Assembly: GCA_012927625.1 (NCBI GenBank)
Contig: JABBOV010000024.1
Location: 124,001 to 188,000, forward strand
Source of the DNA: Glaciimonas sp.
Lineage (GTDB): Bacteria > Pseudomonadota > Gammaproteobacteria > Burkholderiales > Burkholderiaceae_D
Direction: 5' to 3'
DNA: 64,000 nucleotides
In this document: positions 10,150 through 18,041 of the stretch, in pieces
Layout of the letters: every line of letters starts with the position of its first letter
Numbering within the stretch: the stretch's first letter is position 1
Position numbers and translations under genes: made by a program
The notes under the pieces: generated by a model
The model's input: the letters and a program-made list of their open reading frames with translations, nothing else
What the model was told of the DNA's origin: nothing
Database searches by the model: none

Positions 10150-10207
10150 CTTCACTGGATTCCCTCTCTCCCAACCCCTCTCCCGCTCGCGGTAGAGGGG
10201 AGTGAAG
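10150..10207. repeat. Hairpin repeat in the ybaB-recR gap
   Basis: CTTCACT (10150-10156) pairs with AGTGAAG (10201-10207), and inside it CCCCTCT (10175-10181) pairs with AGAGGGG (10194-10200). The inner sequence CCCCTCTCCCGCTCGCGG is nearly the same as the palindrome at 16628-16645, so both look like copies of one dispersed repeat. It ends 31 bases before the recR start and would fold in the recR leader. Confidence 0.6.
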
Positions 10208-10238
10208 TGAGTCGCGGCGCAACTTTTATGTTAAAGCT

Positions 10239-10835
10239 GTGAAAACACCTTCTAGCCTGAGCTTGCTGACTGAAGCCTTGCGCCGTCTGCCCGGCATCGG
10301 GCCGAAATCGGCGCAGCGCATGGCTTATCACTTGCTGCAACATGACCGCGACGGTGCGGCAATGTTAGGTCGAGCGTTGTTTCAGGCTGTAGAAAATATT
10401 CACCATTGCAGCCTGTGCAACACTTTCACCGAATATCCGGTGTGCGAAATGTGTCTGGATGAAGAGCGCGACAAGGCGCTGTTGTGCGTGGTCGAGACGC
10501 CCGCCGATCAGCTGATGATCGAACAGACATTGACCTTCAAAGGGCGCTACTTCGTTCTGATGGGGCGGCTTTCACCATTGGACGGCATCGGCCCGAAAGA
10601 CATCCATCTCGAAAAACTGATCAGTCGCGCCACCGATGGCAACGTCAGCGAAATCGTGCTGGCCACCAATTTCACCAATGAAGGCGAAGCCACCGCGCAC
10701 TACATCAGCGAAATGCTGAAAGCGCGCGGCTTGAAAGTCAGCCGCCTGGCGCGTGGCGTACCGGTCGGCGGCGAACTGGAATACGTCGATGCTGGCACCA
10801 TCGCCCGCGCCATGCTGGACCGCCGTGCAACCTGA
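10239..10835 (+). CDS. recR: Recombination mediator protein RecR
   Basis: A 198-residue RecR, the family's standard length. It shows the N-terminal helix-hairpin-helix ([18 protein letters not shown]), the four-cysteine zinc finger ([17 protein letters not shown]) and a Toprim domain ([16 protein letters not shown]...). With RecO, also in this window, it loads RecA onto SSB-coated single-stranded DNA at gaps. Start is GTG at 10239; the nearby ATG at 10228 runs into a stop after three codons. Confidence 0.96.
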   Translation: MKTPSSLSLLTEALRRLPGIGPKSAQRMAYHLLQHDRDGAAMLGRALFQAVENIHHCSLCNTFTEYPVCEMCLDEERDKALLCVVETPADQLMIEQTLTFKGRYFVLMGRLSPLDGIGPKDIHLEKLISRATDGNVSEIVLATNFTNEGEATAHYISEMLKARGLKVSRLARGVPVGGELEYVDAGTIARAMLDRRAT

Positions 10836-11001
10836 GTGTTACGACGTACTCAGGGAAATACACCGGGCTGAGATGGAGGCTGTATTGCCGTACGCATTGC
10901 CGTACTGCTGCATTGCATCAAAAATAGTGACCCAAGCTGGGTTATGATTAGAGCGAAATTTTTCCATAAGGAAACGTTCACGCCACACAGGAGACGGCAT
11001 T

Positions 11002-12042
11002 ATGAGTAAGGTTTATTTCAAGAAATTGGGTAGCGCGCTGGGACTTTTTTTGTTCGGGCTCACCGCTGTTAATGGTTCACTATTGGCGCAGACAATTGAG
11101 AAGCCGAAGGTTTCAATCGCCGTCGGCGGCAAAAACCTGTTTTATTACCTGCCGCTGACCGTTGCCGAGCAACTCGGTTACTTCAAGGATGAAGGCTTGC
11201 AAGTCGAAATCAGCGATTTCGCCGGTGGCTCCAAAGCCCTGCAAGCGCTGGTGGGCGGCAGCGCCGATGTAGTCTCCGGCGCCTATGAACACACCATTAG
11301 CATGCAGGCCAAGGGACAGCCGATTACGGCATTCGTCCTGCAGGGGCGCGCACCGCAAATCGTGATGGTGGTCAGCAACAAAACGATGCCGAATTACCGT
11401 TCGATAGCAGATTTGAAGGGCAAGAAAATTGGCGTTTCCGCACCCGGTTCCTCGACCAACATGATGGCCAATTTCGTCCTGGCAAAAGGCGGCCTGAAGC
11501 CAGGCGATGTATCTTTCATCGGGGTTGGCACCTCGGCTGGCGCTTTGTCGGCAATGCGTTCCGGCCAGATCGATGCGATGGCCAATCTGGACCCGGTGAT
11601 CACAATGCTGGAACAGAAAAAAGAAGTCAGGGTAATCGCCGATACCCGCACTCTGAAAGACACCAATGCCGTTTTTGGCGGCCCGATGCCGGCCGCGACC
11701 CTGTATGCGTCGGAAGCCTTTTTGCAAAAATATCCGCATACCGTGCAAGCCTTGACCAACGCGATGGTGCGGGCATTGAAGTGGCTGCAAAAAGTCGGGC
11801 CGTCTGAGCTTATCAAGGTGGTGCCGGAAAGCTATCTGCTGGGCGACCGTGCGCTATACATAGCGGCTTTCGCCAAGGGACGTGAAGCGTTATCGCCCGA
11901 TGGTACTTTCCCGGCTGCCGGCCCGAAAACTGCACTCGCTGCTTTGCAAGCCTTCCAGCCTGAACTGGCTGAAAAAAACATTGATCTTGCCAAAACCTAT
12001 ACCAATGAATTTGTAAAGAAGGCTAACGCCAAATACAAATGA
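11002..12042 (+). CDS. ABC transporter substrate-binding protein (SsuA/TauA/THI5-like)
   Basis: A 346-residue periplasmic binding protein with a signal peptide (hydrophobic core near residues 11-27, cleavage probably after LLAQ). The body has the NMT1/THI5/SsuA layout: KVSIAVGGKNLFYYLPL, GYFKDEGLQVEI, DLKGKKIGVSAPGSSTN and a GQIDAMANLDP loop. Such proteins feed sulfonates, taurine, nitrate, pyrimidine precursors or other organic ions to an ABC importer. ATPase and permease genes follow, so this is a complete three-gene importer. The ligand cannot be predicted. A ribosome site (AGGAG) precedes the ATG. Confidence 0.88.
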   Translation: MSKVYFKKLGSALGLFLFGLTAVNGSLLAQTIEKPKVSIAVGGKNLFYYLPLTVAEQLGYFKDEGLQVEISDFAGGSKALQALVGGSADVVSGAYEHTISMQAKGQPITAFVLQGRAPQIVMVVSNKTMPNYRSIADLKGKKIGVSAPGSSTNMMANFVLAKGGLKPGDVSFIGVGTSAGALSAMRSGQIDAMANLDPVITMLEQKKEVRVIADTRTLKDTNAVFGGPMPAATLYASEAFLQKYPHTVQALTNAMVRALKWLQKVGPSELIKVVPESYLLGDRALYIAAFAKGREALSPDGTFPAAGPKTALAALQAFQPELAEKNIDLAKTYTNEFVKKANAKYK

Positions 12043-12047
12043 CCTTC

Positions 12048-12121
12048 GGCACTTCCGACGCAAGCCGGAAGTGCCAACCCCATCGCAATCCGTATGACAA
12101 TGGATTCCGGCTTGCCGGAAT
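12048..12121. repeat. Two palindromes between the binding-protein and ATPase genes
   Basis: The first is a 10-bp stem with an 8-base loop (GGCACTTCCG / CGGAAGTGCC, 12048-12075). The second is an 8-bp stem with a 2-base loop (ATTCCGGC / GCCGGAAT, 12104-12121). They share TTCCGGCTTGC in opposite orientation. No T-run follows, so neither is a standard terminator. They may lower expression of the downstream genes relative to the binding protein, as intergenic hairpins do in other ABC operons. Confidence 0.7.
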
Positions 12122-12129
12122 GAACTTCC

Positions 12130-12939
12130 ATGACACCAGCACTCTCCCTGGATAATATTTCCTGCACTTTCATCTCGAAACAGGATCGTTCTCAACGCTA
12201 TACGGCGGTAGCCGATACCCAACTTCATATTGCGCCGGGCGAATTCGTGTCCGTGGTCGGCCCGACCGGTTGCGGAAAATCGACCTTACTCAATGTTGGT
12301 GCCGGTTTGCTGGAGCCTTCCAGCGGCAGCGTCAAGGTTTTCGGCGAACCGCTGCGCGGCATCAACCGCCGCGCCGGCTACATGTTTCAGGCCGATGCTC
12401 TGATGCCTTGGCGCAGTGCAATCGATAACGTAATCGCCGGACTGCAGTTTCGCGGTATGGACGACACAGCGGCCAAAGCGCTGGGCGAAGAGTGGCTGGT
12501 GCGGGTTGGCTTACAAGGCTTTGGCGACCGTTATCCGCATCAATTGTCGGGCGGCATGCGCAAGCGCGTGGCGCTGGCCCAAACCCTGATCCTGGACCCT
12601 GACATCATCCTGATGGATGAGCCGTTCTCTGCACTGGATATCCAGACCCGCCAATTGATGGAAAACGAAGTGCTGGAACTGTGGAACGCAAAGAAAAAAG
12701 CGGTGCTGTTCATCACCCACGATCTGGACGAGGCGATTTCCATGTCGGACCGCGTGATCGTGCTATCGGCCGGCCCGGCCACCCATCCTATCGGTGAATT
12801 CATCATCGATCTGCCGCGCCCGCGCGACGTGGCGGAAATTCGCATGCATCCTCGCTTTGTCGAACTGCACGCGCAAATCTGGTCGGTCTTGCGCGATGAA
12901 GTGCTCAAGGGCTATCAACAACAAAACAAGGCAGCCTGA
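12130..12939 (+). CDS. ABC transporter ATP-binding protein (SsuB/TauB-like)
   Basis: A 269-residue nucleotide-binding subunit. It has Walker A GPTGCGKST (about residues 46-54), Q-loop (GYMFQADALMPW), the signature LSGGMRKRVALAQ, Walker B IILMDEPF and the switch His in FITHDLDEA. This is the subfamily that drives nitrate/sulfonate/taurine-type importers. It acts as a dimer on the cytoplasmic face of the permease encoded two bases downstream. A short leader with palindromes separates it from the binding-protein gene. Confidence 0.93.
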   Translation: MTPALSLDNISCTFISKQDRSQRYTAVADTQLHIAPGEFVSVVGPTGCGKSTLLNVGAGLLEPSSGSVKVFGEPLRGINRRAGYMFQADALMPWRSAIDNVIAGLQFRGMDDTAAKALGEEWLVRVGLQGFGDRYPHQLSGGMRKRVALAQTLILDPDIILMDEPFSALDIQTRQLMENEVLELWNAKKKAVLFITHDLDEAISMSDRVIVLSAGPATHPIGEFIIDLPRPRDVAEIRMHPRFVELHAQIWSVLRDEVLKGYQQQNKAA

Positions 12940-12941
12940 TC

Positions 12942-13793
12942 ATGTGGCAATTATTGAAGCCGAATCACAACAATCTGCGGGCATGGCAAGTGCTGGTACT
13001 GGTCGTATTTCTGGCCGGCTGGCAGATTGCAACACGCGACCCGCAAACCGCCTTCTTCTTTGGCGAACCGCTGATCGTCATGCAGCGCATCTGGCAGTGG
13101 TTTACCGTCGGCAGCGGCAGCCTGGAGGTCGGCATTGGCGACAGCACCTGGTTCACCCTGCATTTCCCGGCTGAAATCTATTCGCACTTGCTGGTAACTT
13201 TGACAGAAACTTTGCTGGCATTCGGCATTGGCACTCTGCTCGGTCTGGGAGTTGGCCTGTGGCTGGCCTTGTCCCCGTTGACATCCGCCATATTAGACCC
13301 TTACATCAAGGCCTCGAATTCAATGCCGCGTGTGATCCTGGCGCCGATTTTTGCGATGTGGTTCGGCCTGGGCATCTGGTCAAAGGTGGCGCTGGCGGTG
13401 ACGCTGGTGTTTTTCATCGTGTTCTTCAATGTGTACCAGGGCGTCAAGGAAGTCAGCCCGATTATCTTGGCAAACGCCAAGATGCTGGGCGCCAACGGCA
13501 AGCAGTTGCTGCGCAGCGTGTATCTGCCGTCCGCGACCTCGTGGGTGTTTTCCAGCTTGCATACTTCGGTTGGACTGGCGTTCGTCGGCGCTATCGTCGG
13601 CGAATACCTCGGCTCCGCACGCGGCGTCGGCTATCTGATCCTGCAAGCAGAAGGGAGCTTTGACATCAATACCGTTTTCGCCGGAATCGTGGTGCTCACC
13701 GTATTTGCGCTGATACTCGATACGGCTGTCGGCCTGATAGAAAAACGGCTGATGAAGTGGCAGCCGAAAAGTGGCGAAACCGAAAAAATATGA
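12942..13793 (+). CDS. ABC transporter permease (SsuC/TauC-like)
   Basis: A 283-residue integral membrane protein with about six hydrophobic segments. The cytoplasmic coupling loop is visible as GVKEVSPIILANAKMLGA followed by VYLPSATSWVFSSL, the EAA-type loop of BPD permeases. It starts two bases after the ATPase stop and completes the importer begun at 11002. A strong terminator follows. Confidence 0.92.
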   Translation: MWQLLKPNHNNLRAWQVLVLVVFLAGWQIATRDPQTAFFFGEPLIVMQRIWQWFTVGSGSLEVGIGDSTWFTLHFPAEIYSHLLVTLTETLLAFGIGTLLGLGVGLWLALSPLTSAILDPYIKASNSMPRVILAPIFAMWFGLGIWSKVALAVTLVFFIVFFNVYQGVKEVSPIILANAKMLGANGKQLLRSVYLPSATSWVFSSLHTSVGLAFVGAIVGEYLGSARGVGYLILQAEGSFDINTVFAGIVVLTVFALILDTAVGLIEKRLMKWQPKSGETEKI

Positions 13794-13829
13794 GGTATTG
13801 ACCAAGCATGAATTTTGCAAAAACCTAAC

Positions 13830-13862
13830 AAAAAAGCGGCCAAACGGCCGCTTTTTTATTTT
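13830..13862. terminator. Bidirectional intrinsic terminator
   Basis: GCGGCC and GGCCGC pair around an AAAC loop, with A-rich sequence on the left and TTTTTTATTTT on the right. It serves both the importer operon on the plus strand and tal on the minus strand. Confidence 0.9.
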
Positions 13863-13880
13863 ATTGCTGCCAGGTGAAAT

Positions 13881-14816
13881 CTAGCGCAACGCTTCGATCA
13901 TCTGTTCCAGTTTGACCGAATCGGCGCAAAACTGGCGGATACCTTCGGCCAACTTTTCGGTCGCCATCGCATCGTCGTTGAGCAGGTTGCGAAAGGTTTT
14001 TTCATCCAGTACCAGTTTGTCAATTTTGGCGTTTTTGGCGTCTTCCGAATTTAATGTACGCTTGATCGGAGCCTCGGTATCGGCTAGCTTTTGCAGCAAT
14101 TCCGGGCTGATGGTGAGCAAGTCGCAACCCGCTAGCGCCAGAATCTGCGAAGTATTGCGAAAGCTTGCGCCCATGATTTCGGTGGTGTGGCCGAATTTGC
14201 GGTAATAGGTATAAATGCGCTTGACTGACTGCACGCCGGGGTCATTGTCGCCGCTGTATTCCTGCCCGGTCGATTTCTTGTACCAATCATAGATACGGCC
14301 GACGAAGGGAGAGATCAGTTGCGCACCGGCATCGGCGCAAGCAACGGCTTGCGGCAATGCGAACAGCAGCGTCATGTTGCAGTGGATGCCTTCCTGCTCC
14401 AGCACTTCGGCGGCGCGGATGCCTTCCCAGGTAGCAGCGATTTTTATCAGGATTCGTTCACGCGCAACTCCGGCCGCTTCGTACAGTGCAATCAGTGCGC
14501 GCCCTTTGGCGATCGAGCCCACGGTGTCGAACGACAGACGGGCATCGGTTTCAGTGGAAACGCGGCCTGGAATGATCTTCAGAATTTCAAGCCCGAACGA
14601 GACTAGCAAGCGGTCGATAATGTCGGCAGTCGGTTCGCCGCGATGCTGCTGGACCGCTTGTTCCAATAAATGCCGGTATTCCTCCTTTTGTACCGCTTTC
14701 AGGATCAGCGACGGATTGGTGGTGGCGTCACGCGGCGTGAACGCTTTCATGCTCTGAAAGTCGCCGGTATCGGCAACCACGGTGGTGTACTGTTTGAGTT
14801 GTTCCAATTGATTCAT
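13881..14816 (-). CDS. tal: Transaldolase
   Basis: About 311 residues from the ATG at 14816. The N-terminus [19 protein letters not shown] lines up with TalB-type enzymes, so the ATG three codons upstream (14825) is less likely; neither has a clear ribosome site. Motifs include the DATTNPSL strand and the Schiff-base lysine segment [12 protein letters not shown]. The enzyme moves dihydroxyacetone units between sedoheptulose-7-phosphate and glyceraldehyde-3-phosphate in the cytosol. It is divergent from rpiA, another non-oxidative pentose phosphate gene, and the two share a 130-base promoter region. Confidence 0.95.
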   Translation of the reverse strand: MNQLEQLKQYTTVVADTGDFQSMKAFTPRDATTNPSLILKAVQKEEYRHLLEQAVQQHRGEPTADIIDRLLVSFGLEILKIIPGRVSTETDARLSFDTVGSIAKGRALIALYEAAGVARERILIKIAATWEGIRAAEVLEQEGIHCNMTLLFALPQAVACADAGAQLISPFVGRIYDWYKKSTGQEYSGDNDPGVQSVKRIYTYYRKFGHTTEIMGASFRNTSQILALAGCDLLTISPELLQKLADTEAPIKRTLNSEDAKNAKIDKLVLDEKTFRNLLNDDAMATEKLAEGIRQFCADSVKLEQMIEALR

Positions 14817-14946
14817 GGTGAGCATGTCCGTGTGATGTAGTGCAATAAGTTAGTCGGCTCATTGTAGCTGGATCGCTGTGCCGCACGGTTGACCTATCCG
14901 CTAAAATACGTGCATTCCAACTGAAGGCAATCTGAAGGCAACTCTT

Positions 14947-15630
14947 ATGGCAACTCCGATGACGCAAGATGAACTGAAGCAGGCTGTGGCCCGTGCTGCA
15001 ATTGAATATGTGGTTGAAGGTGAGATTGTCGGAGTTGGCACCGGTTCCACCGCCAATTTTTTCATTGATGAATTGGCAAAAATCAAAGACAAAATCAAGG
15101 GTGCGGTGGCGTCTTCCGAAGCCACTGCAGAGCGCCTGCGTTCGCATGGAATAACGGTGCTGGACCTGAATCAGGTGGCATCAATGCCGGTGTATATCGA
15201 TGGCGCCGATGAAATCACCCAGTTTGGCGCAATGATCAAAGGCGGCGGTGCGGCGCTGACGCGCGAGAAAATCGTCGCTTCGGTGGCCGACAAGTTCATC
15301 TGTATCGCCGATGGCTCCAAGCTGGTCGATGTGTTGGGAAATTTCCCGCTGCCGGTCGAAGTGATTCCGATGGCGCAAGCGGTGGTGGCGCGCAAATTGG
15401 CTGCGCTCGGTGGCGAGCCGCGCCTGCGCCTGAAAAATGGCGTGCCGGTGCACACCGACAATGGCAACGTGATCATCGACATGGTTGGCATGCAGATTCT
15501 GAACCCGATTGAGATGGAAGCCATCATGAATAACATCGTCGGCGTGGTAACGGTCGGCCTATTCGCCAGGCAAGGTGCGAATGTGTGTCTGCTAGGCACC
15601 TCGGAAGGCGTTAAGAAATTAGTTTTTTGA
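14947..15630 (+). CDS. rpiA: Ribose-5-phosphate isomerase A
   Basis: A 227-residue enzyme, slightly longer than E. coli RpiA (219). Conserved motifs are GTGSTANFF (phosphate loop), DGADEI and [11 protein letters not shown], which carry the catalytic Asp, Glu and Lys residues. It interconverts ribose-5-phosphate and ribulose-5-phosphate. The leader holds a small tandem duplication (CTGAAGGCAA twice), giving two AAGG sites; the nearer one is correctly spaced for the ATG. Confidence 0.96.
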   Translation: MATPMTQDELKQAVARAAIEYVVEGEIVGVGTGSTANFFIDELAKIKDKIKGAVASSEATAERLRSHGITVLDLNQVASMPVYIDGADEITQFGAMIKGGGAALTREKIVASVADKFICIADGSKLVDVLGNFPLPVEVIPMAQAVVARKLAALGGEPRLRLKNGVPVHTDNGNVIIDMVGMQILNPIEMEAIMNNIVGVVTVGLFARQGANVCLLGTSEGVKKLVF

Positions 15631-15657
15631 TGGAGTATAAGTAAAAACATGGCATTG

Positions 15658-15678
15658 TCCGCATATTTTATATGCGGA
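15658..15678. terminator. A/T-rich hairpin downstream of rpiA
   Basis: TCCGCATAT and ATATGCGGA form a 9-bp stem around TTT, 28 bases after the rpiA stop. No T-run follows directly, so this is a weak or Rho-assisted terminator candidate at best. Confidence 0.35.
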
Positions 15679-15774
15679 TGTTAAAAATACAATTGGTAGT
15701 ACATTTTAATTATTTCAAAGAGACAATGAATTCCACATTCGTCGTCCCATCTTTTTTCGTTAGGATGCATCACT

Positions 15775-16203
15775 GTGCTACATGACACCGTCGCAATAAG
15801 CTGGACCAATCCCCGCAACATTCCTTTGGCGGCGGGAAAGATATTGCTTTATCTGATACGTGTGGTCGACGATAGCGGAACGCAATACAGCTATATCGGC
15901 CAAACCAAACAAGGCGCGAAAGGATTGCAGGAATACGTCAAGGACATCAAGAAGATTTTTGCAGCGAAGCCGCGTAAAGCTACGCTTGGCAAAGGAAAAT
16001 ACCGGGCGGTACATTTGGCGCTGGCCAAGGCGTGCGAGCATGGCTGGCCAGTCGAGTTTTACCCACTGGAAAATGTCGGCATCGCATTGCTGGAAAAAGT
16101 CGAGCAGAAGCGCATGGCCGAACTGCATTGCAATCTGAACGCCGGTCGCAATTGGCTGGTCGAGGATTACAACAGTTTGTCGATTGCAGATTTGTTGGTG
16201 TAG
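15775..16203 (+). CDS. Orphan protein with a GIY-YIG-like nuclease fold
   Basis: A 142-residue protein. Residues about 23-45 read LLYLIRV then YSYIGQT, which fits the two beta strands of a GIY-YIG domain. Further on, KYRAVHLALAKACEHGWP resembles the helix and third strand, and LLEKVEQKRMAELHCNLN resembles the region with the metal-binding Glu and the usual NLN end. GIY-YIG domains cut DNA in repair, restriction and mobile introns, but some members have other roles. Start is GTG at 15775 with AGGA about 9 bases upstream; the ATG at 15765 stops after six codons. There is no operon partner. Function unknown. Confidence 0.6.
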   Translation: MLHDTVAISWTNPRNIPLAAGKILLYLIRVVDDSGTQYSYIGQTKQGAKGLQEYVKDIKKIFAAKPRKATLGKGKYRAVHLALAKACEHGWPVEFYPLENVGIALLEKVEQKRMAELHCNLNAGRNWLVEDYNSLSIADLLV

Positions 16204-16231
16204 TCCGGTAACTTGCAGCACACATAAAAAT

Positions 16232-16265
16232 AGCCCACTGATGCAAATCAGCGGGCTGTTTTTAT
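16232..16265. terminator. Bidirectional intrinsic terminator
   Basis: AGCCCACTGAT and ATCAGCGGGCT pair (one mismatch) around GCAA, with A-rich sequence upstream and GTTTTTAT downstream. It sits between the GIY-YIG-like gene and the convergent yggX gene and can serve both. Confidence 0.88.
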
Positions 16266-16281
16266 GTGAAGCCGTAATTAT

Positions 16282-16554
16282 TTACTCTGTCGGCGGTACA
16301 TATCCCATTGCGGCATCGGCACCCTCGCCAAAGAAATATTTTTCCATCTGCGTCGCTAAATATTTGCGGGCGCGCAGATCGGCCAGATTCAGGCGATTTT
16401 CGTTAACCAGCATAGTCTGGTGTTTGAGCCAACCGGCCCACGCTTCTTTCGATACGCCTTCGTAAATCTTTTTGCCGAGTTCGCCTGGATACGGTGGCAA
16501 ATCCAGTCCTTCAGCATCTTTGTTCAATTTAATGCAGTGAATCATGCGTGCCAT
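16282..16554 (-). CDS. yggX: YggX family Fe(II)-trafficking / oxidative damage protection protein
   Basis: A 90-residue protein with the YggX start [18 protein letters not shown] and the later [18 protein letters not shown] segment. The ATG at 16554 is chosen because AAGGAG lies 7 bases upstream; an in-frame ATG seven codons earlier has no site and breaks family alignment. YggX is linked to protection of iron-sulfur proteins from oxidants and to iron movement; the single Cys near the N-terminus is conserved. The length matches the family (about 90). Confidence 0.95.
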   Translation of the reverse strand: MARMIHCIKLNKDAEGLDLPPYPGELGKKIYEGVSKEAWAGWLKHQTMLVNENRLNLADLRARKYLATQMEKYFFGEGADAAMGYVPPTE

Positions 16555-16628
16555 TGTGTTCTCCTTGGGTGCCATTCCGGTGTGAATGGCTTTGTTTAAC
16601 AGAAGTCGCGTAGCGGCTCATTTTGCTC

Positions 16629-16652
16629 CCCTCTCCCGCTTGCGGGAGAGGG
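16629..16652. repeat. Palindromic repeat with 11-bp stem
   Basis: CCCTCTCCCGC and GCGGGAGAGGG pair around TT. The sequence shares an 18-base core with one mismatch with the hairpin at 10175-10192. It lies between yggX and argA (both minus strand), 12 bases after the argA stop, so it could also stop or protect the argA transcript. Confidence 0.7.
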
Positions 16653-16664
16653 CGGCCATGGCCG

Positions 16665-17975
16665 TTAAAGATTCTTGATTAAAACCAGCGATTTGCGCTG
16701 CCAGTTATACATGTGTTGCCGATCTTTTGGCAGTGCATCAACGCTGGCCCGAATGAAGCCGCGTTTCAGGAACCAGTGCGCGGTGCGGGTGGTGAGTACA
16801 AACAGTTTGCTGAAGCCGGCCAAGCGCGCGCGTTTTTCCATATGCTTGAGAAGTCGCTCGCCGTCGCCCTGGGCTTGCACGTCCGGGTTGACTGTCAGGC
16901 ACGCCATTTCTGCCATCTTTTCGGAATGGAATGGATACAGCGCCGCGCAACCGAAAATCACGCCATCGTGTTCGATGACCGAGAAATAATCGATTTCGCG
17001 CTCGAGCAGTTCGCGCCCTCGTTTGACCAAGGTGCCATCGGCTTCCAGCGGTTCTATCAACTTCAGGATACCGCCGACATCTTCAATCGTTGCTTCGCGC
17101 AGGCTTTCCAGGTTTTCGTAACTGATCATGGTGCCCACGCCGTCATGGGTAAATAATTCCAGCAGGGCCGAGCCATCCAGATCGAATGGCACTATATGGA
17201 CACGCGGAATGCCACTTCGGGAAGCGCTAACGCAGCTTTTTAAATAAAACGCGGTGTCGTCGTGCAAATATCCAGCATTAATTACGGAATCGGCCTGGGC
17301 TGAGGATAATTCGCGTATTTCGACCCCGGCACTGTCCAGCATCATTGGTGTTTCGGTAATGAAGATCAGTTTTTCGGCTCGTAACGCGATGGCGGCAGAA
17401 ACTGCAACATCTTCCATAGTCAGGTTGAACGCTTCACCGGTGGGCGAAAATCCTAGTGGCGACAACAGTACCAGGCTACCGGCATTGAGAATTTGATCAA
17501 TGGTTTCGTAAGCAATCTTGCGGGTTTGCCCGGTCAATTGCAGGTCGACTCCATCGACGATGCCGAGCGGGCGCGCAGTGACGAAGTTGCCGGAAATGAT
17601 GGTAATTGCGGCGTGCGCCATCGGCGTATTCGGCAAACCCTGGCTAAACGCGGCTTCGATGTCGAGCCGTAATTCGCCTGCGGCTTCTTTCGCGCATTCC
17701 AGTGCGGCAGTGTCGGTGATGCGTATGCCATTGTGAAAAAATCCTTCGACATTGCGCAGCGCCAACTGTTCTGCCACTTGCGGGCGCGAGCCGTGCACGA
17801 TCACGATTTTGATGCCGAGCGCATGCAGTAGCGACAAATCTTGCGCCAGCACCGGCAGCGCGCCCGCTGTGACCAGTTCGCCCGGGAAAGCGACCACAAA
17901 GGTCTTCCCGCGAAAGGCATGAACATAGGGCGCGACAGAGCGTAGCCACTGGACGAATTGAAGTGAATTTTCCAT
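16665..17975 (-). CDS. argA: Amino-acid N-acetyltransferase (N-acetylglutamate synthase)
   Basis: A 436-residue protein with the ArgA architecture: an amino-acid kinase-like domain (about 1-285) with GKTFVVAFPGELV and VHGSRPQV, and a C-terminal GNAT acetyltransferase domain (about 290-436) with VNPDVQAQGDGERLL, the acetyl-CoA loop. It makes N-acetylglutamate, the first step of arginine synthesis, and in this class the kinase-like domain is where arginine feedback acts. Length matches E. coli ArgA (443). It is divergent from hrpA. Confidence 0.95.
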   Translation of the reverse strand: MENSLQFVQWLRSVAPYVHAFRGKTFVVAFPGELVTAGALPVLAQDLSLLHALGIKIVIVHGSRPQVAEQLALRNVEGFFHNGIRITDTAALECAKEAAGELRLDIEAAFSQGLPNTPMAHAAITIISGNFVTARPLGIVDGVDLQLTGQTRKIAYETIDQILNAGSLVLLSPLGFSPTGEAFNLTMEDVAVSAAIALRAEKLIFITETPMMLDSAGVEIRELSSAQADSVINAGYLHDDTAFYLKSCVSASRSGIPRVHIVPFDLDGSALLELFTHDGVGTMISYENLESLREATIEDVGGILKLIEPLEADGTLVKRGRELLEREIDYFSVIEHDGVIFGCAALYPFHSEKMAEMACLTVNPDVQAQGDGERLLKHMEKRARLAGFSKLFVLTTRTAHWFLKRGFIRASVDALPKDRQHMYNWQRKSLVLIKNL

Positions 17976-18041
17976 GGGCGCATTATAATTCGCTCTGCTC
18001 CAATCGTGCGAAATTCAGCGCCACATCATCACAAAGAATCA

